Positions 1 through 9,871 of a DNA stretch of 33,035 bases are shown piece after piece. This stretch comes from Bacteroidaceae bacterium (GTDB lineage: Bacteria; Bacteroidota; Bacteroidia; Bacteroidales; Bacteroidaceae). Location: contig JAFQVS010000063.1 in NCBI GenBank assembly GCA_017407905.1, positions 1-33,035 of the forward strand, in the 5' to 3' direction. The first letter of the stretch is position 1, and each line of letters starts with the position of its first letter. Under the pieces are notes generated by a model. That model did not search any database. It saw nothing but the letters and a program-made list of their open reading frames with translations, and was not told the DNA's origin. The position numbers were made by a program, and so were the translations under genes.

Positions 1-226
1 TGTTTTATTATTTTTTGTAGGGCGCGTAGCGGGCTACGTAACCGAGAAAAAGAAGAAAACAGTCATTTTTGAACATAAAAAACCACGAAATAACGACTTC
101 CAATATACAAAAAAATATCTTTAGAAATTTAAACAGCTTCTAAATCGGCCTTTAGTGCCCAATAGTTTACGCGGGTCGGTTACTTTAGTGAATTTAAGAA
201 CAGTATAAACAGAATAGTGCGACAAA
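1..226. other. Intergenic region upstream of the first gene
   Basis: No gene is visible here. A small hairpin (CGTAG/CTACG) lies near position 30. A Bacteroidota-like -7 box, TATCTTTA (one mismatch to TAnnTTTG), is at 116-123, but no TTTG is seen about 20 nt upstream of it. It runs directly into the motif AGAAATTTAAACAG at 123-136, which recurs elsewhere in the window. The region probably carries the promoter and leader of the following four-gene operon. Confidence 0.4.
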
Positions 227-1357
227 ATGTCTGTAAGCATAGTAAAAGTTACAAATAAAAAGCAGTTAAAGAGATTCATTCGTTTCAACTGCGAATTGTA
301 CAAGGGTAACCCCTATTTTGTGCCCGACCTTTACGAGGATATGATTGCGACGCTCGACAAAGAGCGCAACGCTGCTTTTGAATTTTGTGATGCCGATTAT
401 TTCCTTGCCTATCGAGGCGATGAGATTGTGGGTCGTGTGGCTGCTATCATAAACAATAAGGCCAACGAAAAGTGGAACGTGAGGGCCGTGCGCTTCGGAT
501 GGCTCGATTTTATCGACGACGAAGAGGTATCAAAGGCGCTCATCGACACTGTCGAGGCGTGGGGACGCGAGAGGGGAATGTGCGAGGTTCAAGGCCCGCT
601 GGGCTTTACCGACTTTGACCCCGAGGGGCTCCTCATCGAGGGCTTCGACAGGGTGAGCACTATGGCTACAATATATAACTACCCCTATTATGCGCAGCAC
701 ATCGAGAAGCTGGGCTACGAGAAAGACGTCGATTGGGTGGAGTATCTGTTTAAAGTGCCCGAGAAGAATTGGGAAAAGACCGAGCGTCTGTCGGGGCTTA
801 TTGCCAAGCGATACAAGCTGCACGTGGTAAAGTGCGGCTCGTCGCGTGCGTTGGCCAAGAGATACGGTCGCGCGCTCTTCGAACTTGTCAACGAGGCTTA
901 CTCGCCGCTCTATGGCTTCTCGCCCCTGAGCGACGGGCAGATTAAGCAGTTTATAAACTCTTATCTGCCGCTCATCGACCTGCGCTTAATCTCGCTTGTC
1001 GCCGACGAGAATGATAATCTTGTGGGAATAGGCGTGAGCCTTGCCTCGTATGCAACGGCGCTGCAAAAATCGGGTGGAAAATTGTTCCCCTTTGGCTGGA
1101 TACATTTTTTAAAGCCCCTCTTCGCACGCAGCCCCAAAAGGCTCGACTTTTTGCTTATGGCGGTAAAGCCCGAGTATCAGAGCAAGGGCGTAAATGCGTT
1201 GATAATAAACGACCTTTTGCCGCGTTATATAGAAATGGGAGTTGTTGATATTGAGAGTAACCCCGAGCTCGAAACTAACACAAAAATTCAATCGCAGTGG
1301 GAGATGTTCGAGAAAGAACAACATAAACGCCGCAGGGCATATAAGAAAGAGTTATAA
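227..1357 (+). CDS. GNAT-like N-acetyltransferase family protein
   Basis: A 376-aa soluble protein with no signal peptide. The N-terminal part has a GNAT-like strand pair around residues 57-77 ([18 protein letters not shown]) followed by a [12 protein letters not shown] stretch near 123-134. The C-terminal third has an acetyl-CoA-loop-like segment ([17 protein letters not shown]), so the protein resembles large, possibly duplicated GNAT proteins conserved in Bacteroidales. Its substrate cannot be told from sequence. It is the first gene of the operon and its stop is 2 nt before the parE start, so the two are almost certainly co-transcribed. The ATG at 227 is the only sensible start. The fold call is fairly secure; enzymatic activity is inferred. 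Confidence 0.8.
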   Translation: MSVSIVKVTNKKQLKRFIRFNCELYKGNPYFVPDLYEDMIATLDKERNAAFEFCDADYFLAYRGDEIVGRVAAIINNKANEKWNVRAVRFGWLDFIDDEEVSKALIDTVEAWGRERGMCEVQGPLGFTDFDPEGLLIEGFDRVSTMATIYNYPYYAQHIEKLGYEKDVDWVEYLFKVPEKNWEKTERLSGLIAKRYKLHVVKCGSSRALAKRYGRALFELVNEAYSPLYGFSPLSDGQIKQFINSYLPLIDLRLISLVADENDNLVGIGVSLASYATALQKSGGKLFPFGWIHFLKPLFARSPKRLDFLLMAVKPEYQSKGVNALIINDLLPRYIEMGVVDIESNPELETNTKIQSQWEMFEKEQHKRRRAYKKEL

Positions 1358-1359
1358 TA

Positions 1360-3309
1360 ATGGACGAGGATATACTTTTTAACGAGGGCGCACCGACACA
1401 GGAGCAGACGGCATATACCGACGATAATATTCGCCATCTGAATGATATGGAGCATATTCGTCTGCGCCCGGGTATGTACATCGGTAAGCTGGGCGACGGC
1501 TCGCAGAGCGACGATGGCGTGTATGTGCTGCTGAAAGAGGTCATCGACAACTGCATCGACGAGTTTAAGATGGGTGCCGGCCGCCGCATCGAGGTTGATA
1601 TTGTGGATAATCACTCGGTAACGGTGCGCGACTATGGCCGTGGCATTCCACAAGGTGCTATGATTGACGCCGTCAGCAAGCTGAACACCGGTGCAAAGTA
1701 CGACGATAAGGCTTTTAAAAAGTCGGTGGGACTGAACGGCGTCGGCCTAAAGGCGGTAAATGCTATGAGCGCCCGATTCGAGGTGCGCAGCCACCGCGAC
1801 GGAGTGGTGCGCAAGGCCTCCTTTGCCGAGGGCGTGCTTGTGTCGGACGTAACGGAGAACACGGGCGAAGAGAATGGTACATTCGTCTCATTCACCCCCG
1901 ATGGCAAACTATTCCGCAACTACGAGTATCGTGCCGCATTTGTCGAGACGATGCTTCGCAACTACACCTATCTGAATACGGGCCTCATAATAATGTTCAA
2001 CGGGCGACGCATATTGTCGCGCAACGGCCTCGCCGACCTTCTGACCGATAATATGACGGCCGAGAGTCTCTATCCCATAATCCACCTAAAGGGCGAGGAT
2101 ATTGAGATTGCCTTTACGCACGCCGCACAATATGGCGAGGAGTACTACTCGTTTGTGAACGGACAGCACACGTCGCAGGGCGGTACCCATCAGAGTGCGT
2201 TCAAGGAGCTTGTGGCATCTACCATACACGACTTTTTTACCGCTAAGAATTTCGAGTATAGCGACATTCGCAACGGCATTGTGGCCGCGATAGCCATAAA
2301 CATTCAGGAGCCTGTATTCGAGAGCCAGACAAAAGTGAAATTAGGCTCGCTGCGAGTGGCTCCCGACGAGAATAGCACCAGCGTGAAGAAATTCATCGGC
2401 GATTTTGTGAAAGTGGAGCTCGATAATTTCCTGCACCGTAACCCCGATATAAGCGAGGCGATGCTGGCCAAGATTACTGCATCCGAGAAGGAGCGCAAAG
2501 AGCTTGCCGGATTGACAAAGCAGGCACGCGAGAAGGCCAAAAAGGTGAATCTGCACAATCGCAAGCTGCGCGACTGCCGCATACACTACAACGACCCCAA
2601 AGGCGACCGCGTTGACGAGAGCAGTATCTTCATCACCGAGGGTGACTCGGCCAGCGGCTCAATCACCAAAAGCCGCGACGCAAACACTCAGGCAGTCTTC
2701 AGCTTGCGCGGAAAGCCTCTGAACAGCTACGGGATGAGCCGCGCCGTCGTATATAAGAACGACGAGTTTAATCTGTTGCAGGCGGCGCTGAACATAGAGG
2801 ATGGCCTCGAAGGGCTGCGCTACAATAAGGTAATTGTGGCAACCGATGCCGACGTCGATGGAATGCACATACGCCTGTTGCTCATAACATTCTTCCTGCA
2901 ATTCTTCCCCGAGCTCATAAAAAAAGGACACGTATATATCTTGCAGACACCGCTCTTCCGCGTGCGCAACAAACGAAAAAATGCACGAGGGAAAAAGGCC
3001 GCAACCGATTCAAAGGGTAAAGGCGACTTTGAGACAATATACTGTTACACCGAGGAAGAGCGCATCGCAGCCATAGAAAAACTCTCGCCCAACCCCGAGA
3101 TTACCCGATTCAAAGGTCTCGGAGAAATATCGCCCGATGAATTTCGCACATTCATCGGCCCCGATATGCGCCTCGAACGCGTTACGATGCACAAGGACGA
3201 CAAGGTAGATGACCTTCTGAGCTACTATATGGGCAAGAATACTATGGAGCGTCAGAATTTTATAATTGATAATCTTGTTGTCGAGGAGGATAAGCCCGAT
3301 GAAGAATAA
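1360..3309 (+). CDS. parE: DNA topoisomerase IV subunit B (ParE)
   Basis: The 649-aa ATPase subunit of a type IIA topoisomerase, which pairs with ParC to decatenate and relax DNA. The GHKL ATPase motifs are in order: [11 protein letters not shown] (Glu60/Asn64), DYGRGIP (91-97) and the [12 protein letters not shown] lid (from 125). The Toprim domain has EGDSASG (427-433) and the metal-binding DADVDG (496-501). EGDSASG, rather than the GyrB-type EGDSAGG, together with the short length and lack of a long C-terminal insert, favours ParE over GyrB. parC is not in the window. The gene follows the GNAT gene by 2 nt and its last 11 nt overlap coaD, suggesting translational coupling. Confidence 0.95.
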   Translation: MDEDILFNEGAPTQEQTAYTDDNIRHLNDMEHIRLRPGMYIGKLGDGSQSDDGVYVLLKEVIDNCIDEFKMGAGRRIEVDIVDNHSVTVRDYGRGIPQGAMIDAVSKLNTGAKYDDKAFKKSVGLNGVGLKAVNAMSARFEVRSHRDGVVRKASFAEGVLVSDVTENTGEENGTFVSFTPDGKLFRNYEYRAAFVETMLRNYTYLNTGLIIMFNGRRILSRNGLADLLTDNMTAESLYPIIHLKGEDIEIAFTHAAQYGEEYYSFVNGQHTSQGGTHQSAFKELVASTIHDFFTAKNFEYSDIRNGIVAAIAINIQEPVFESQTKVKLGSLRVAPDENSTSVKKFIGDFVKVELDNFLHRNPDISEAMLAKITASEKERKELAGLTKQAREKAKKVNLHNRKLRDCRIHYNDPKGDRVDESSIFITEGDSASGSITKSRDANTQAVFSLRGKPLNSYGMSRAVVYKNDEFNLLQAALNIEDGLEGLRYNKVIVATDADVDGMHIRLLLITFFLQFFPELIKKGHVYILQTPLFRVRNKRKNARGKKAATDSKGKGDFETIYCYTEEERIAAIEKLSPNPEITRFKGLGEISPDEFRTFIGPDMRLERVTMHKDDKVDDLLSYYMGKNTMERQNFIIDNLVVEEDKPDEE

Positions 3310-3760
3310 TCCCACGAATAGAGAGAGCACAGCGCTTTTTGCAGGCACATTCGACCCCTACACAGTGGGGCACCACCGCATTGTGCAGCGGGCTCTGCCG
3401 CTGTTCGCACGCGTAGTGGTTGCCGTGGGACGAAACGCGGGCAAGCAGTCGCTGCTGAGCGTCGAGGAGCGCGTGCAGGCAATCGGCCGCCTCTATGCAC
3501 AGGATGCGCGCGTAGAGGTGGTCGCTTACGATGGCCTCACGGTAGATTTTGCCAAAAGCATCGGAGCCGACTGTCTGCTGCGAGGCGTGCGCAGCGTAAA
3601 GGACTTTGAATATGAGCGCGAGCTTGCCGATATTAACCGACAGATAAGCGGCATCGAGACGCTGTTGCTCATCAGCGAACCGCAATACTCGGCAATAAGC
3701 AGCAGCCTTGTGCGCGAGCTTATGCACTACGGCAAAGACGTCTCGAAAATGTTGCCATAA
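3299..3760 (+). CDS. coaD: Pantetheine-phosphate adenylyltransferase (CoaD)
   Basis: Catalyses the fourth step of coenzyme A synthesis, 4'-phosphopantetheine plus ATP to dephospho-CoA. The 153-aa protein has the nucleotidyltransferase signature [11 protein letters not shown] at residues 16-26, with the T-x-G-H form of the HxGH motif at 22-25. The C-terminal [15 protein letters not shown] segment matches the family's S-S-x-x-R phosphate-binding region. An in-frame upstream start at 3266 would lie wholly inside parE; the ATG at 3299 gives the normal family N-terminus and length. It overlaps parE by 11 nt and precedes the S41 protease gene by 25 nt in the same operon. Confidence 0.95.
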   Translation: MKNNPTNRESTALFAGTFDPYTVGHHRIVQRALPLFARVVVAVGRNAGKQSLLSVEERVQAIGRLYAQDARVEVVAYDGLTVDFAKSIGADCLLRGVRSVKDFEYERELADINRQISGIETLLLISEPQYSAISSSLVRELMHYGKDVSKMLP

Positions 3761-3785
3761 AAACTACAACTAAAAGAAGATAATT

Positions 3786-5396
3786 ATGAGAAAGAATATT
3801 GTATTATTGTTTGCGCTGCTCGCACTGCCTTTAACAACAATCTGTGCACAGCAGCAAGGCGCCACAATCCCCGAGCATCTTGCAAAATTACTATTCAGCG
3901 AGAATATAATATCGCGATACTACGTTGACGAGGTCAACGAGGCAAAAATGGTCGAGGAGGGAATAAAGGCGATGCTAAAAGAGCTCGACCCACACTCGAC
4001 CTACTCTACCCCCGACGAGGTAAAGAGCCTCGAAGAGGCTATGCGCGGAAATTTCGAGGGCATCGGCGTGCAATTTAATATTGTCGATGATACGCTCTTT
4101 GTGATACAGACAACGCTGAACGGCCCCTCGGAGAAGGCGGGAATATTGCCCGGCGACCGCATCGTTACGGTGAACGACACTGCAATCGCAGGCGTAAAAA
4201 TGGACAGAGGCGATATTATGAAACGTCTGCGCGGCCCCAAAGGCTCGACGGTGAAGCTGAGTGTTATGCGCCGAGGCCTCGCCGAGCCTCTTATCTTTAA
4301 TTTGGTGCGCGACAAGATAAACACTTACAGCGTCGATGCAGCCTATATGGTCGATAAAAAGGTGGGCTACATACACATAAATTCCTTCGGAGCAACAACC
4401 CATCAGGAGTTTGTCTCGAAGCTCGATTCATTGAAGAAGCAGGGAATGAAGAACCTTATCCTCGACCTTCAGGGCAACGGCGGCGGCTATCTTCAGGCGG
4501 CAGTGGATATTGCCAATGAGTTTCTCGAGCGCGGACAGCTTGTCGTTTACACGCAGGGTCGTGCCTTCCCGCGTTACGACTATCTTGCCGAGGGTGGCGG
4601 ACGATTCACCAAAGGTAATGTGGCTGTGATTGTGGATGAGACATCAGCCTCGGCCTCCGAGATTCTCTCGGGCGCCATTCAAGATTGGGACCGCGGCGTT
4701 ATTGTGGGTCGTCGTTCCTTTGGAAAGGGGCTTGTGCAGCGTGCATTCAGCCTGCCCGACGGAGCAATGATACGTCTGACCGTGTCGCGCTACTACACCC
4801 CCTCGGGCCGTAATATTCAGAAACCCTACGGCGATTCCATAAGCTACGCCGGCGACCTTATGGAACGCTATAATCGCGGCGAGCTTGTGAGCGCCGACAG
4901 CATACATTTCCCCGACTCGCTTATGATGACCACAAAGCGCTTGGGACGCACCGTCTATGGCGGCGGCGGTATTATGCCCGACTATTTTGTACCGTTAGAC
5001 ACAAACAGATATACAAAATACCACCGCGAGATTGTGCGCCGCGGAACAATGCTCCAGACGACACTGCGCTATCTTGACGACAATCGCGAGAGGCTGCAAA
5101 AGGAGTATCCCACGATGCAGAAATTCCGCGACGAGTTTGTGGTCGATGAGGAGCTTCTCGGTCGCTTGCGCACAATGGCCGTCCGCGACAGCGTAAAACT
5201 CGAAGGGGGCGAGGAGGAGTATCGCCGCTCGATTCCTGCACTATCGTTGCAGTTGAAGGCCCTGCTTGCGCGCGACCTTTGGGATATGAGCGAATATATG
5301 GAGATTATAAACACACGCGACGATAATTTTGCAAAGGCCTACGAGCTTGTCCGACAGAGTAAAATGGACGCGGTGCTTATGAGACGCAAGGAATAG
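3786..5396 (+). CDS. S41 family C-terminal processing peptidase (CtpA/Prc-like)
   Basis: A 536-aa exported serine protease. An N-terminal signal peptide (residues 1 to about 21, ending TICA before QQQG) is followed by a helical region, a PDZ domain (about 90-170, with EKAGILPGDRI) and the S41 catalytic domain. Within the latter, DETSASASEILSG contains Ser289 and SFGKGLVQ contains Lys314. The 25-residue spacing matches the Ser-Lys dyad of known CtpB/Prc enzymes, so I assign these as catalytic. The protein probably acts in the periplasm on C-termini of envelope proteins; substrates are unknown. About 130 residues beyond the core are helical and charged. It is the last gene of the operon and is followed by a strong terminator. 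Confidence 0.92.
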   Translation: MRKNIVLLFALLALPLTTICAQQQGATIPEHLAKLLFSENIISRYYVDEVNEAKMVEEGIKAMLKELDPHSTYSTPDEVKSLEEAMRGNFEGIGVQFNIVDDTLFVIQTTLNGPSEKAGILPGDRIVTVNDTAIAGVKMDRGDIMKRLRGPKGSTVKLSVMRRGLAEPLIFNLVRDKINTYSVDAAYMVDKKVGYIHINSFGATTHQEFVSKLDSLKKQGMKNLILDLQGNGGGYLQAAVDIANEFLERGQLVVYTQGRAFPRYDYLAEGGGRFTKGNVAVIVDETSASASEILSGAIQDWDRGVIVGRRSFGKGLVQRAFSLPDGAMIRLTVSRYYTPSGRNIQKPYGDSISYAGDLMERYNRGELVSADSIHFPDSLMMTTKRLGRTVYGGGGIMPDYFVPLDTNRYTKYHREIVRRGTMLQTTLRYLDDNRERLQKEYPTMQKFRDEFVVDEELLGRLRTMAVRDSVKLEGGEEEYRRSIPALSLQLKALLARDLWDMSEYMEIINTRDDNFAKAYELVRQSKMDAVLMRRKE

Positions 5397-5430
5397 AGCG
5401 CCCCCGGACGGCCTCTGAAATATACCCCGC

Positions 5431-5479
5431 GAGAGGGTGTGTCAAGATTCAAAATTGGCACACCCTCTCAACTTTTTTT
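5431..5479 (+). terminator. Rho-independent terminator after the S41 protease gene
   Basis: An 11-bp perfect stem (GAGAGGGTGTG at 5431-5441 with its complement at 5459-5469) can extend by four more pairs inward, including one G-U. A run of seven T follows at 5473-5479. It closes the GNAT-parE-coaD-S41 operon. Confidence 0.85.
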
Positions 5480-5527
5480 CGCCACTGTTGTTCTATTATG
5501 GTATTATTAAACAACTAAATAGAAAAG

Positions 5528-5689
5528 ATGAGTATGAAAAAAAAGTATTATGCGCCGCACTCCCGAGTGGTCGATTGTGTGTGCGAACAGATGATAGCTG
5601 CCTCGAACGAGCAGCTGAACAACGGCGGGGTTATTCCAACCTCGACAAAAGAGCGTAAGAGTAATTGGGGTAATATCTGGAACGATTAA
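5528..5689 (+). CDS. Small 53-aa protein, Bacteroidales fimbrillin-associated type
   Basis: A short reading frame from ATG 5528 to TAA 5689. It begins MSMKKKYYAPHSRVVD, continues with EQMIAASNEQLNNGG and ends SNWGNIWND. It may start at the second Met (5534). The layout (Lys-rich start, Y-x-x-P-x-x-x-V-V, E-Q-x-x-A-x-S, a low-complexity middle and an acidic/Trp C-terminus) resembles very short proteins that I recall next to fimbrillin-like lipoprotein genes in Bacteroidales. No function can be assigned. No signal peptide is visible. It lies 35 nt upstream of the lipoprotein start and is likely co-transcribed with it. No matching promoter box was found in the short space before it. Being real is inferred from the conserved-looking layout and position. 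Confidence 0.6.
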   Translation: MSMKKKYYAPHSRVVDCVCEQMIAASNEQLNNGGVIPTSTKERKSNWGNIWND

Positions 5690-5724
5690 CCGCCCCACTG
5701 TTTTTTTTGACTAAAATATTATTT

Positions 5725-6582
5725 ATGAGTAGATTGAGCTTAATTTTATGTGCATCGCTGCTTCTTGTGGCAGCGTGCAGTAGCGACGATGAGCCGTCGC
5801 TCGGAAAGCGTCCCCGTCTGCTTGGGGCAACAATTGAGGATATTGCCGAGCCCTCGCGCACCACACTCAGCGACGATGGCGTTAGTGTCTATTGGGACGC
5901 CAACGACTCTCTGAGTGTCTTTCTGGGCGGTAATATAATGAATTGTGCCATCGTTTATGGCTTGCCCGATGGCCGTAACGCAAAATTTATGGTCGAAGGC
6001 TCTTTTATCATCGGTGGTACGGTGGATGATGAGGGTACGGAATATACTAATGTGGCCCTCTATCCTTACTACGAAGATGCTGCGCTTGTGGCGCCCGATA
6101 CGGTGGCGACGCTCTTCCCTGCGTGGCAGAAGGCGGTGCCAAACTCTATCCCCGACGGCTCGCCTATGGTGGCGGCAGTGGGCAATGTAACAACTACCTC
6201 TTTTGCGTTTAAGAATGTGTGCAGTTTTATTCGCTTTGCGCTCACTGCTCCGAGCGATACTAAAATTACGCGCATCGTGCTTAGCTCGCCCGATAAGATT
6301 GTGAGTGGGAATATGCGTATTAAGGTGGGTGCGAATATTCCTCCCGTGGTACTTATGGACGAGGCTGGCGAGCACAGCGTAACGCTCGACTGCGGCATGA
6401 CGAGCATTGGCAGCGAGCCTCTCTATCTGTTTATGGCATTGCCGCCCGTGGCTTTCGGCGAGGATGGGTGGAGTGTGCAGCTGTTCGATGATGCAGGCTC
6501 GTCAATGACGCTGACGCCGCCCGCTTTTACCTTTGAGAGGAACCATTTTTATACTATGCACGTCGATTATGTGCCCAACTGA
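5725..6582 (+). CDS. Fimbrillin-family lipoprotein
   Basis: A 285-aa lipoprotein. A hydrophobic leader ends in a lipobox (LLLVAAC, Cys18) followed by SSDDEP, the acidic +2/+3 region typical of surface-exported Bacteroidales lipoproteins. The body is beta-rich with features of Mfa/FimA-like fimbrillins: an early WDANDSLSVF segment, a TTSFAFKNVCSFIRFAL strand pair, and a C-terminal FERNHFYTMHVDY donor-strand-like end. It probably forms or caps a surface fimbria or acts as a surface adhesin, but no companion fimbrial genes are adjacent. An in-frame TTG at 5707 would add six residues; ATG 5725 gives a clean lipoprotein signal. The last 16 nt overlap the convergent methyltransferase gene. Confidence 0.78.
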   Translation: MSRLSLILCASLLLVAACSSDDEPSLGKRPRLLGATIEDIAEPSRTTLSDDGVSVYWDANDSLSVFLGGNIMNCAIVYGLPDGRNAKFMVEGSFIIGGTVDDEGTEYTNVALYPYYEDAALVAPDTVATLFPAWQKAVPNSIPDGSPMVAAVGNVTTTSFAFKNVCSFIRFALTAPSDTKITRIVLSSPDKIVSGNMRIKVGANIPPVVLMDEAGEHSVTLDCGMTSIGSEPLYLFMALPPVAFGEDGWSVQLFDDAGSSMTLTPPAFTFERNHFYTMHVDYVPN

Positions 6583-7787
6583 TGAGGCTTGCGGCATCTG
6601 ACGAGTACTTTATCGCCGTTGTTGAGGGTGGTGGCAAATATATATGTGTCGCCACCCTCGGCTATTTTCAGACGTTTGCGCAGCCCTTGCACCGTGTCGG
6701 GGAAATTGCGCACTGTGATATTGGCCTGCTTTATGCCGTCGAGCAGGCTTTTTATCTCTTTTTTCGAGAAGGGGCTCACTCGCTCGACAATAAATGTCCG
6801 TCCGGGAAAGTCGCTTAAGAGGCTCTCGGACGTGAACAGCTGGCTGTTGGGGTGCAGCTTCTCTATGCTCATCGTGTGTGCGAGGGCAGCGTTGCATCCG
6901 CCTTTTTGTATGGCTGCGTTGGGCTCGTATAGGTACTTTTTTACTCGGTCGGTGTATGCCACGGGTCTCTGTTGCGCCTCGATTGTGGTGATGAATTGCT
7001 GCTGTCCCTCCTTGAGGATATTTATGCAGTGCAGGGCTGTCGGGGTGCTCTGTGTGCCGTGCCCCAAAATGAGCAGAAGCTCTTTGCACTCGTTGTTTAC
7101 GGCTATTATATGTACCTCTTTTATGTGGCGCAGATTGCGGCAGGCTGCGGTAATGTCGAGCATCGGTGAGCATTTTATCATTGCTGCGTTGCAGCGGCTC
7201 ATTAGCCGGGCCTCTAATTGGGGGATGTCGGGCTCGCAGTCGGATAGTGCAACCACCTTTCCGCCGACATTGTCGCGGCGGGCAGGGTCGGCGTATATCC
7301 AATCGCAGTGGGGCAGTGTGTCGAGAATATCCTCGCAGACGCTGTTTTTTATCTCTATGTGCCCGATGCCAAGCAACGCAAAATTGTGTCGGGCAATGTC
7401 GCACAGGGCGCTGTTGCGTTCGATGTATATTGCTCGGCTGAAATTGCGTGCCATATAGCTGCAATCAATGCCGAAGCCACCCGTGAGGTCGGCCATCAGG
7501 GTGCCTTGTGCCAGCAGGGCTTTGTAGCGTGCCGTCGCCTCGGACGAGCATTGCTCCATTGATAGCCTGACGGGGTATATTATGCCGTCGGTGGCGGCCC
7601 ACGCAGGCAGCTTCTCTTTTGCAAGCTGCCACCCTTGAATTTGTGTAACAGCCTCGCGAATATCTACGCCGCTGTAGCGCGACGCTTGCAGGGCAAGCGT
7701 GCGAACGTCGTCGTTGCGGTGCGCGGCTATAAATTCTTTTGTCTCTTGGCCGAGCCTCGGAGCTTGTGTCGTGTGCGTTTGTTCCAT
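6567..7787 (-). CDS. PG_1098-type class I SAM-dependent methyltransferase with THUMP-like domain
   Basis: A 406-aa protein (an ATG at 7814 would add nine residues). It has an N-terminal helical region, then a Rossmann methyltransferase core with DLTGGFGID (SAM motif I, near residue 100), the acidic loop AIYIERN and a D-W-I-Y-A-D-P-A-R-R motif resembling the catalytic (N/D)PP(F/Y) position. A C-terminal THUMP-like region ends in VRCRKPHQLGT. This order matches the Bacteroidales family whose P. gingivalis member is PG_1098. An RNA base, possibly rRNA or tRNA, is the likely target, but I cannot name it. It is transcribed from its own position after the pckA terminator and runs convergently into the fimbrillin gene with a 16-bp overlap. 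Confidence 0.85.
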   Translation of the reverse strand: MEQTHTTQAPRLGQETKEFIAAHRNDDVRTLALQASRYSGVDIREAVTQIQGWQLAKEKLPAWAATDGIIYPVRLSMEQCSSEATARYKALLAQGTLMADLTGGFGIDCSYMARNFSRAIYIERNSALCDIARHNFALLGIGHIEIKNSVCEDILDTLPHCDWIYADPARRDNVGGKVVALSDCEPDIPQLEARLMSRCNAAMIKCSPMLDITAACRNLRHIKEVHIIAVNNECKELLLILGHGTQSTPTALHCINILKEGQQQFITTIEAQQRPVAYTDRVKKYLYEPNAAIQKGGCNAALAHTMSIEKLHPNSQLFTSESLLSDFPGRTFIVERVSPFSKKEIKSLLDGIKQANITVRNFPDTVQGLRKRLKIAEGGDTYIFATTLNNGDKVLVRCRKPHQLGT

Positions 7788-7862
7788 AGAACAAAGATAG
7801 TGCTTTATCTCCATAAAGCATTGTGCCGAGCCTATTTATTTTCCCGCATAATGGGGACGATG

Positions 7863-7893
7863 AAAAAAACGTCGGCCCATAAATGAGCCGACG
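7863..7893 (-). terminator. Terminator of pckA
   Basis: On the minus strand a 7-bp perfect stem (CGTCGGC/GCCGACG, 7870-7876 with 7887-7893) is followed by seven T residues (complement of 7863-7869). It sits 32 nt downstream of the pckA stop. Confidence 0.8.
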
Positions 7894-7925
7894 CCGAATT
7901 ATTTAACTTATAGCATTATGCTTGA

Positions 7926-9530
7926 TTAGAGCTGGGGACCTGCTGCTACAAGAGCCTTACCTGCCTCGTTGCCTGTATATTTAGCAAAGTTCTTGATGAA
8001 GCGGCCTGCAAGGTCTTTAGCCTTAACCTCCCACTCAGAAGCCTCGGCGTATGTGTCGCGAGGATCGAGGATGGCGGGGTCAACGCCGGGAAGCGCTGTG
8101 GGCACTACAAAGTCGAAGTAGGGGATTGTCTTTGTAGGAGCGTTGTCGATTGAGCCATCGAGGATAGCGTCGATGATACCACGTGTATCCTTGATAGAGA
8201 TACGCTTGCCTGTACCGTTCCAACCTGTGTTTACAAGGTAAGCCTTGGCGCCGTTGGCCTCCATCTTCTTAACGAGCTCCTCGCCATACTTTGTGGGGTG
8301 CAAGCTGAGGAATGCTGCGCCGAAGCAAGCCGAGAATGTGGGAGTGGGCTCTGTGATGCCGCGCTCTGTACCTGCCAACTTTGCGGTGAAGCCGCTGAGG
8401 AAGTAGTACTGTGTCTGCTCGGGCGAGAGGATAGATACGGGAGGAAGCACACCAAATGCGTCGGCCGAGAGGAAGATTACCTTCTTAGCGGCGGGAGCCT
8501 TAGAAACGGGCTTAACGATGTTGTTGATGTGGTTGATGGGGTAAGATACGCGAGTATTCTCGGTAACGCTCTTGTCTGCGAAGTTAATCTTGCCATCGGC
8601 ATCAACTGTTACGTTCTCAAGGAGTGCATCGCGACGGATAGCATTGTAAATATCGGGCTCGCTCTCTTTGTCGAGGTTGATAACCTTTGCATAGCAGCCA
8701 CCCTCGAAGTTGAATACGCAGTCGTCGTCCCAGCCGTGCTCGTCGTCGCCGATAAGCATACGCTTGGGGTCGGTCGAAAGAGTAGTCTTTCCTGTACCCG
8801 AGAGGCCGAAGAAGATAGCTGTCTCGCCCTTCTCGTTTGTGTTGGCCGAGCAGTGCATCGAAGCAATGCCCTGAAGGGGAAGGTAGTAGTTCATCATTGA
8901 GAACATACCCTTCTTCATCTCACCACCGTACCAAGTGTTCAGGATAACCTGCTCGCGTGTTGTGAGGTTGAATACAACGGCTGTCTCCGAGTTAAGGCCA
9001 AGCTCGGCATAGTTGGGAACGGTAGCCTTAGAAGCGTTGTAAACTACAAAGTCGGGCTCGCCGAATGATGCCAACTCCTCCTCTGTGGGACGGATGAACA
9101 TATTCTTAACAAAGTGAGCCTGCCAAGCAACCTCCATAATGAAACGTACTTTCAGACGTGTAGCTGCGTTAGCGCCGCAGAATGCGTCAACAACGAAAAG
9201 TCTCTTGTTCGAGAGCTCCTTTGTTGCAATATCTTTAAGAACATTCCAAGTCTCGGTTGTAACGGGCTTGTTGTCGTTCTTGTACTCCTCAGATGTCCAC
9301 CATACTGTGTTCTCAGATGTTGCATCTTTAACGATGAATTTGTCTTTGGGCGAGCGGCCGGTGTAAACACCTGTCATTACGTTAACTGCTCCGAGCTCAG
9401 TCTCCTGACCAACCTCATAACCCTCGAGACCCGGCTTTGTCTCCTCAGCAAAAAGCTGCTCGTAAGAGGGGTTGTAAACTACCTCTGTTGCGCCGGTAAT
9501 ACCATACTTGGTAAGATCTATTGTTGCCAT
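7926..9530 (-). CDS. pckA: Phosphoenolpyruvate carboxykinase (ATP)
   Basis: A 534-aa cytosolic enzyme interconverting oxaloacetate plus ATP with PEP, CO2 and ADP. In succinate-producing Bacteroidales it commonly runs in the CO2-fixing direction. Motifs in order: the [10 protein letters not shown] substrate-binding stretch (56-65), [29 protein letters not shown]-loop [13 protein letters not shown] (241-253), metal-binding GDDEHGWDD (261-269) and [10 protein letters not shown] (273-282). Length is normal for the ATP-dependent family. It is monocistronic: a good promoter lies about 100 nt upstream and a terminator follows. Codon use is strongly biased to a restricted set, as in a highly expressed gene. 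Confidence 0.97.
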   Translation of the reverse strand: MATIDLTKYGITGATEVVYNPSYEQLFAEETKPGLEGYEVGQETELGAVNVMTGVYTGRSPKDKFIVKDATSENTVWWTSEEYKNDNKPVTTETWNVLKDIATKELSNKRLFVVDAFCGANAATRLKVRFIMEVAWQAHFVKNMFIRPTEEELASFGEPDFVVYNASKATVPNYAELGLNSETAVVFNLTTREQVILNTWYGGEMKKGMFSMMNYYLPLQGIASMHCSANTNEKGETAIFFGLSGTGKTTLSTDPKRMLIGDDEHGWDDDCVFNFEGGCYAKVINLDKESEPDIYNAIRRDALLENVTVDADGKINFADKSVTENTRVSYPINHINNIVKPVSKAPAAKKVIFLSADAFGVLPPVSILSPEQTQYYFLSGFTAKLAGTERGITEPTPTFSACFGAAFLSLHPTKYGEELVKKMEANGAKAYLVNTGWNGTGKRISIKDTRGIIDAILDGSIDNAPTKTIPYFDFVVPTALPGVDPAILDPRDTYAEASEWEVKAKDLAGRFIKNFAKYTGNEAGKALVAAGPQL

Positions 9531-9628
9531 AATTAAAAAATAAATTATTGGTTAATAAATTCTGTTTTAAGTCGCGCGGAATCTCTTACGGCACCCTTAT
9601 TTCTAAAGTTGCCGAAGTTTTCCAAGTG

Positions 9629-9660
9629 CAAAGATATATCTTTTTACTTAAACTCTCAAA
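9629..9660 (-). promoter_or_regulatory. Bacteroidota-type promoter of pckA
   Basis: On the minus strand a TTTG at 9660-9657 is separated by 20 nt from TATCTTTG at 9636-9629, an exact TAnnTTTG -7 box. Transcription would begin a few nt downstream, giving a leader of about 90 nt. Confidence 0.7.
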
Positions 9661-9838
9661 ATAATTAAAGAAATTTTTCTTTAATTAGTGTGAAAAGCAT
9701 CGGGATATTTCTCTGTTGCACTCTTTTCTTTAGGGTTAATGCTTTGTGTGTCAACTATAAAGACTTGCTTAGGGCGGACGGTGATTATTTTGTTTTTTGT
9801 TAAAAAAAGCATCGTAAAATGTGAATTTTTGTATTGTT

Positions 9839-9871
9839 TTTGTGCTTTTTTCTCGAAAATGACTATTTTTG
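9839..9871 (+). promoter_or_regulatory. Bacteroidota-type promoter of upp
   Basis: TTTG at 9839-9842, a 21-nt spacer, then TATTTTTG at 9864-9871, an exact TAnnTTTG. The implied leader before the upp ATG is about 50 nt. Confidence 0.65.

Noticed and set aside
20-45. Short GTAG/CTAC hairpin at the window start as a tRNA or terminator
   Set aside because: The stem is only five bp and has no T run; the gene it might belong to is outside the window.
5437-5658. A 73-codon plus-strand reading frame in the region after the S41 gene
   Set aside because: It starts inside the terminator and runs out of frame through the 53-aa gene; its product has no recognisable pattern. The 5528-5689 frame is the credible one.
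5707-5724. TTG start extending the fimbrillin-like lipoprotein by six residues
   Set aside because: ATG 5725 gives a short, clean lipoprotein signal; the extension adds nothing to it.
6589-7458. 289-codon plus-strand frame opposite the PG_1098-type gene
   Set aside because: Shadow of the methyltransferase; its Cys/Ser/Arg-rich product has no coherent domains.
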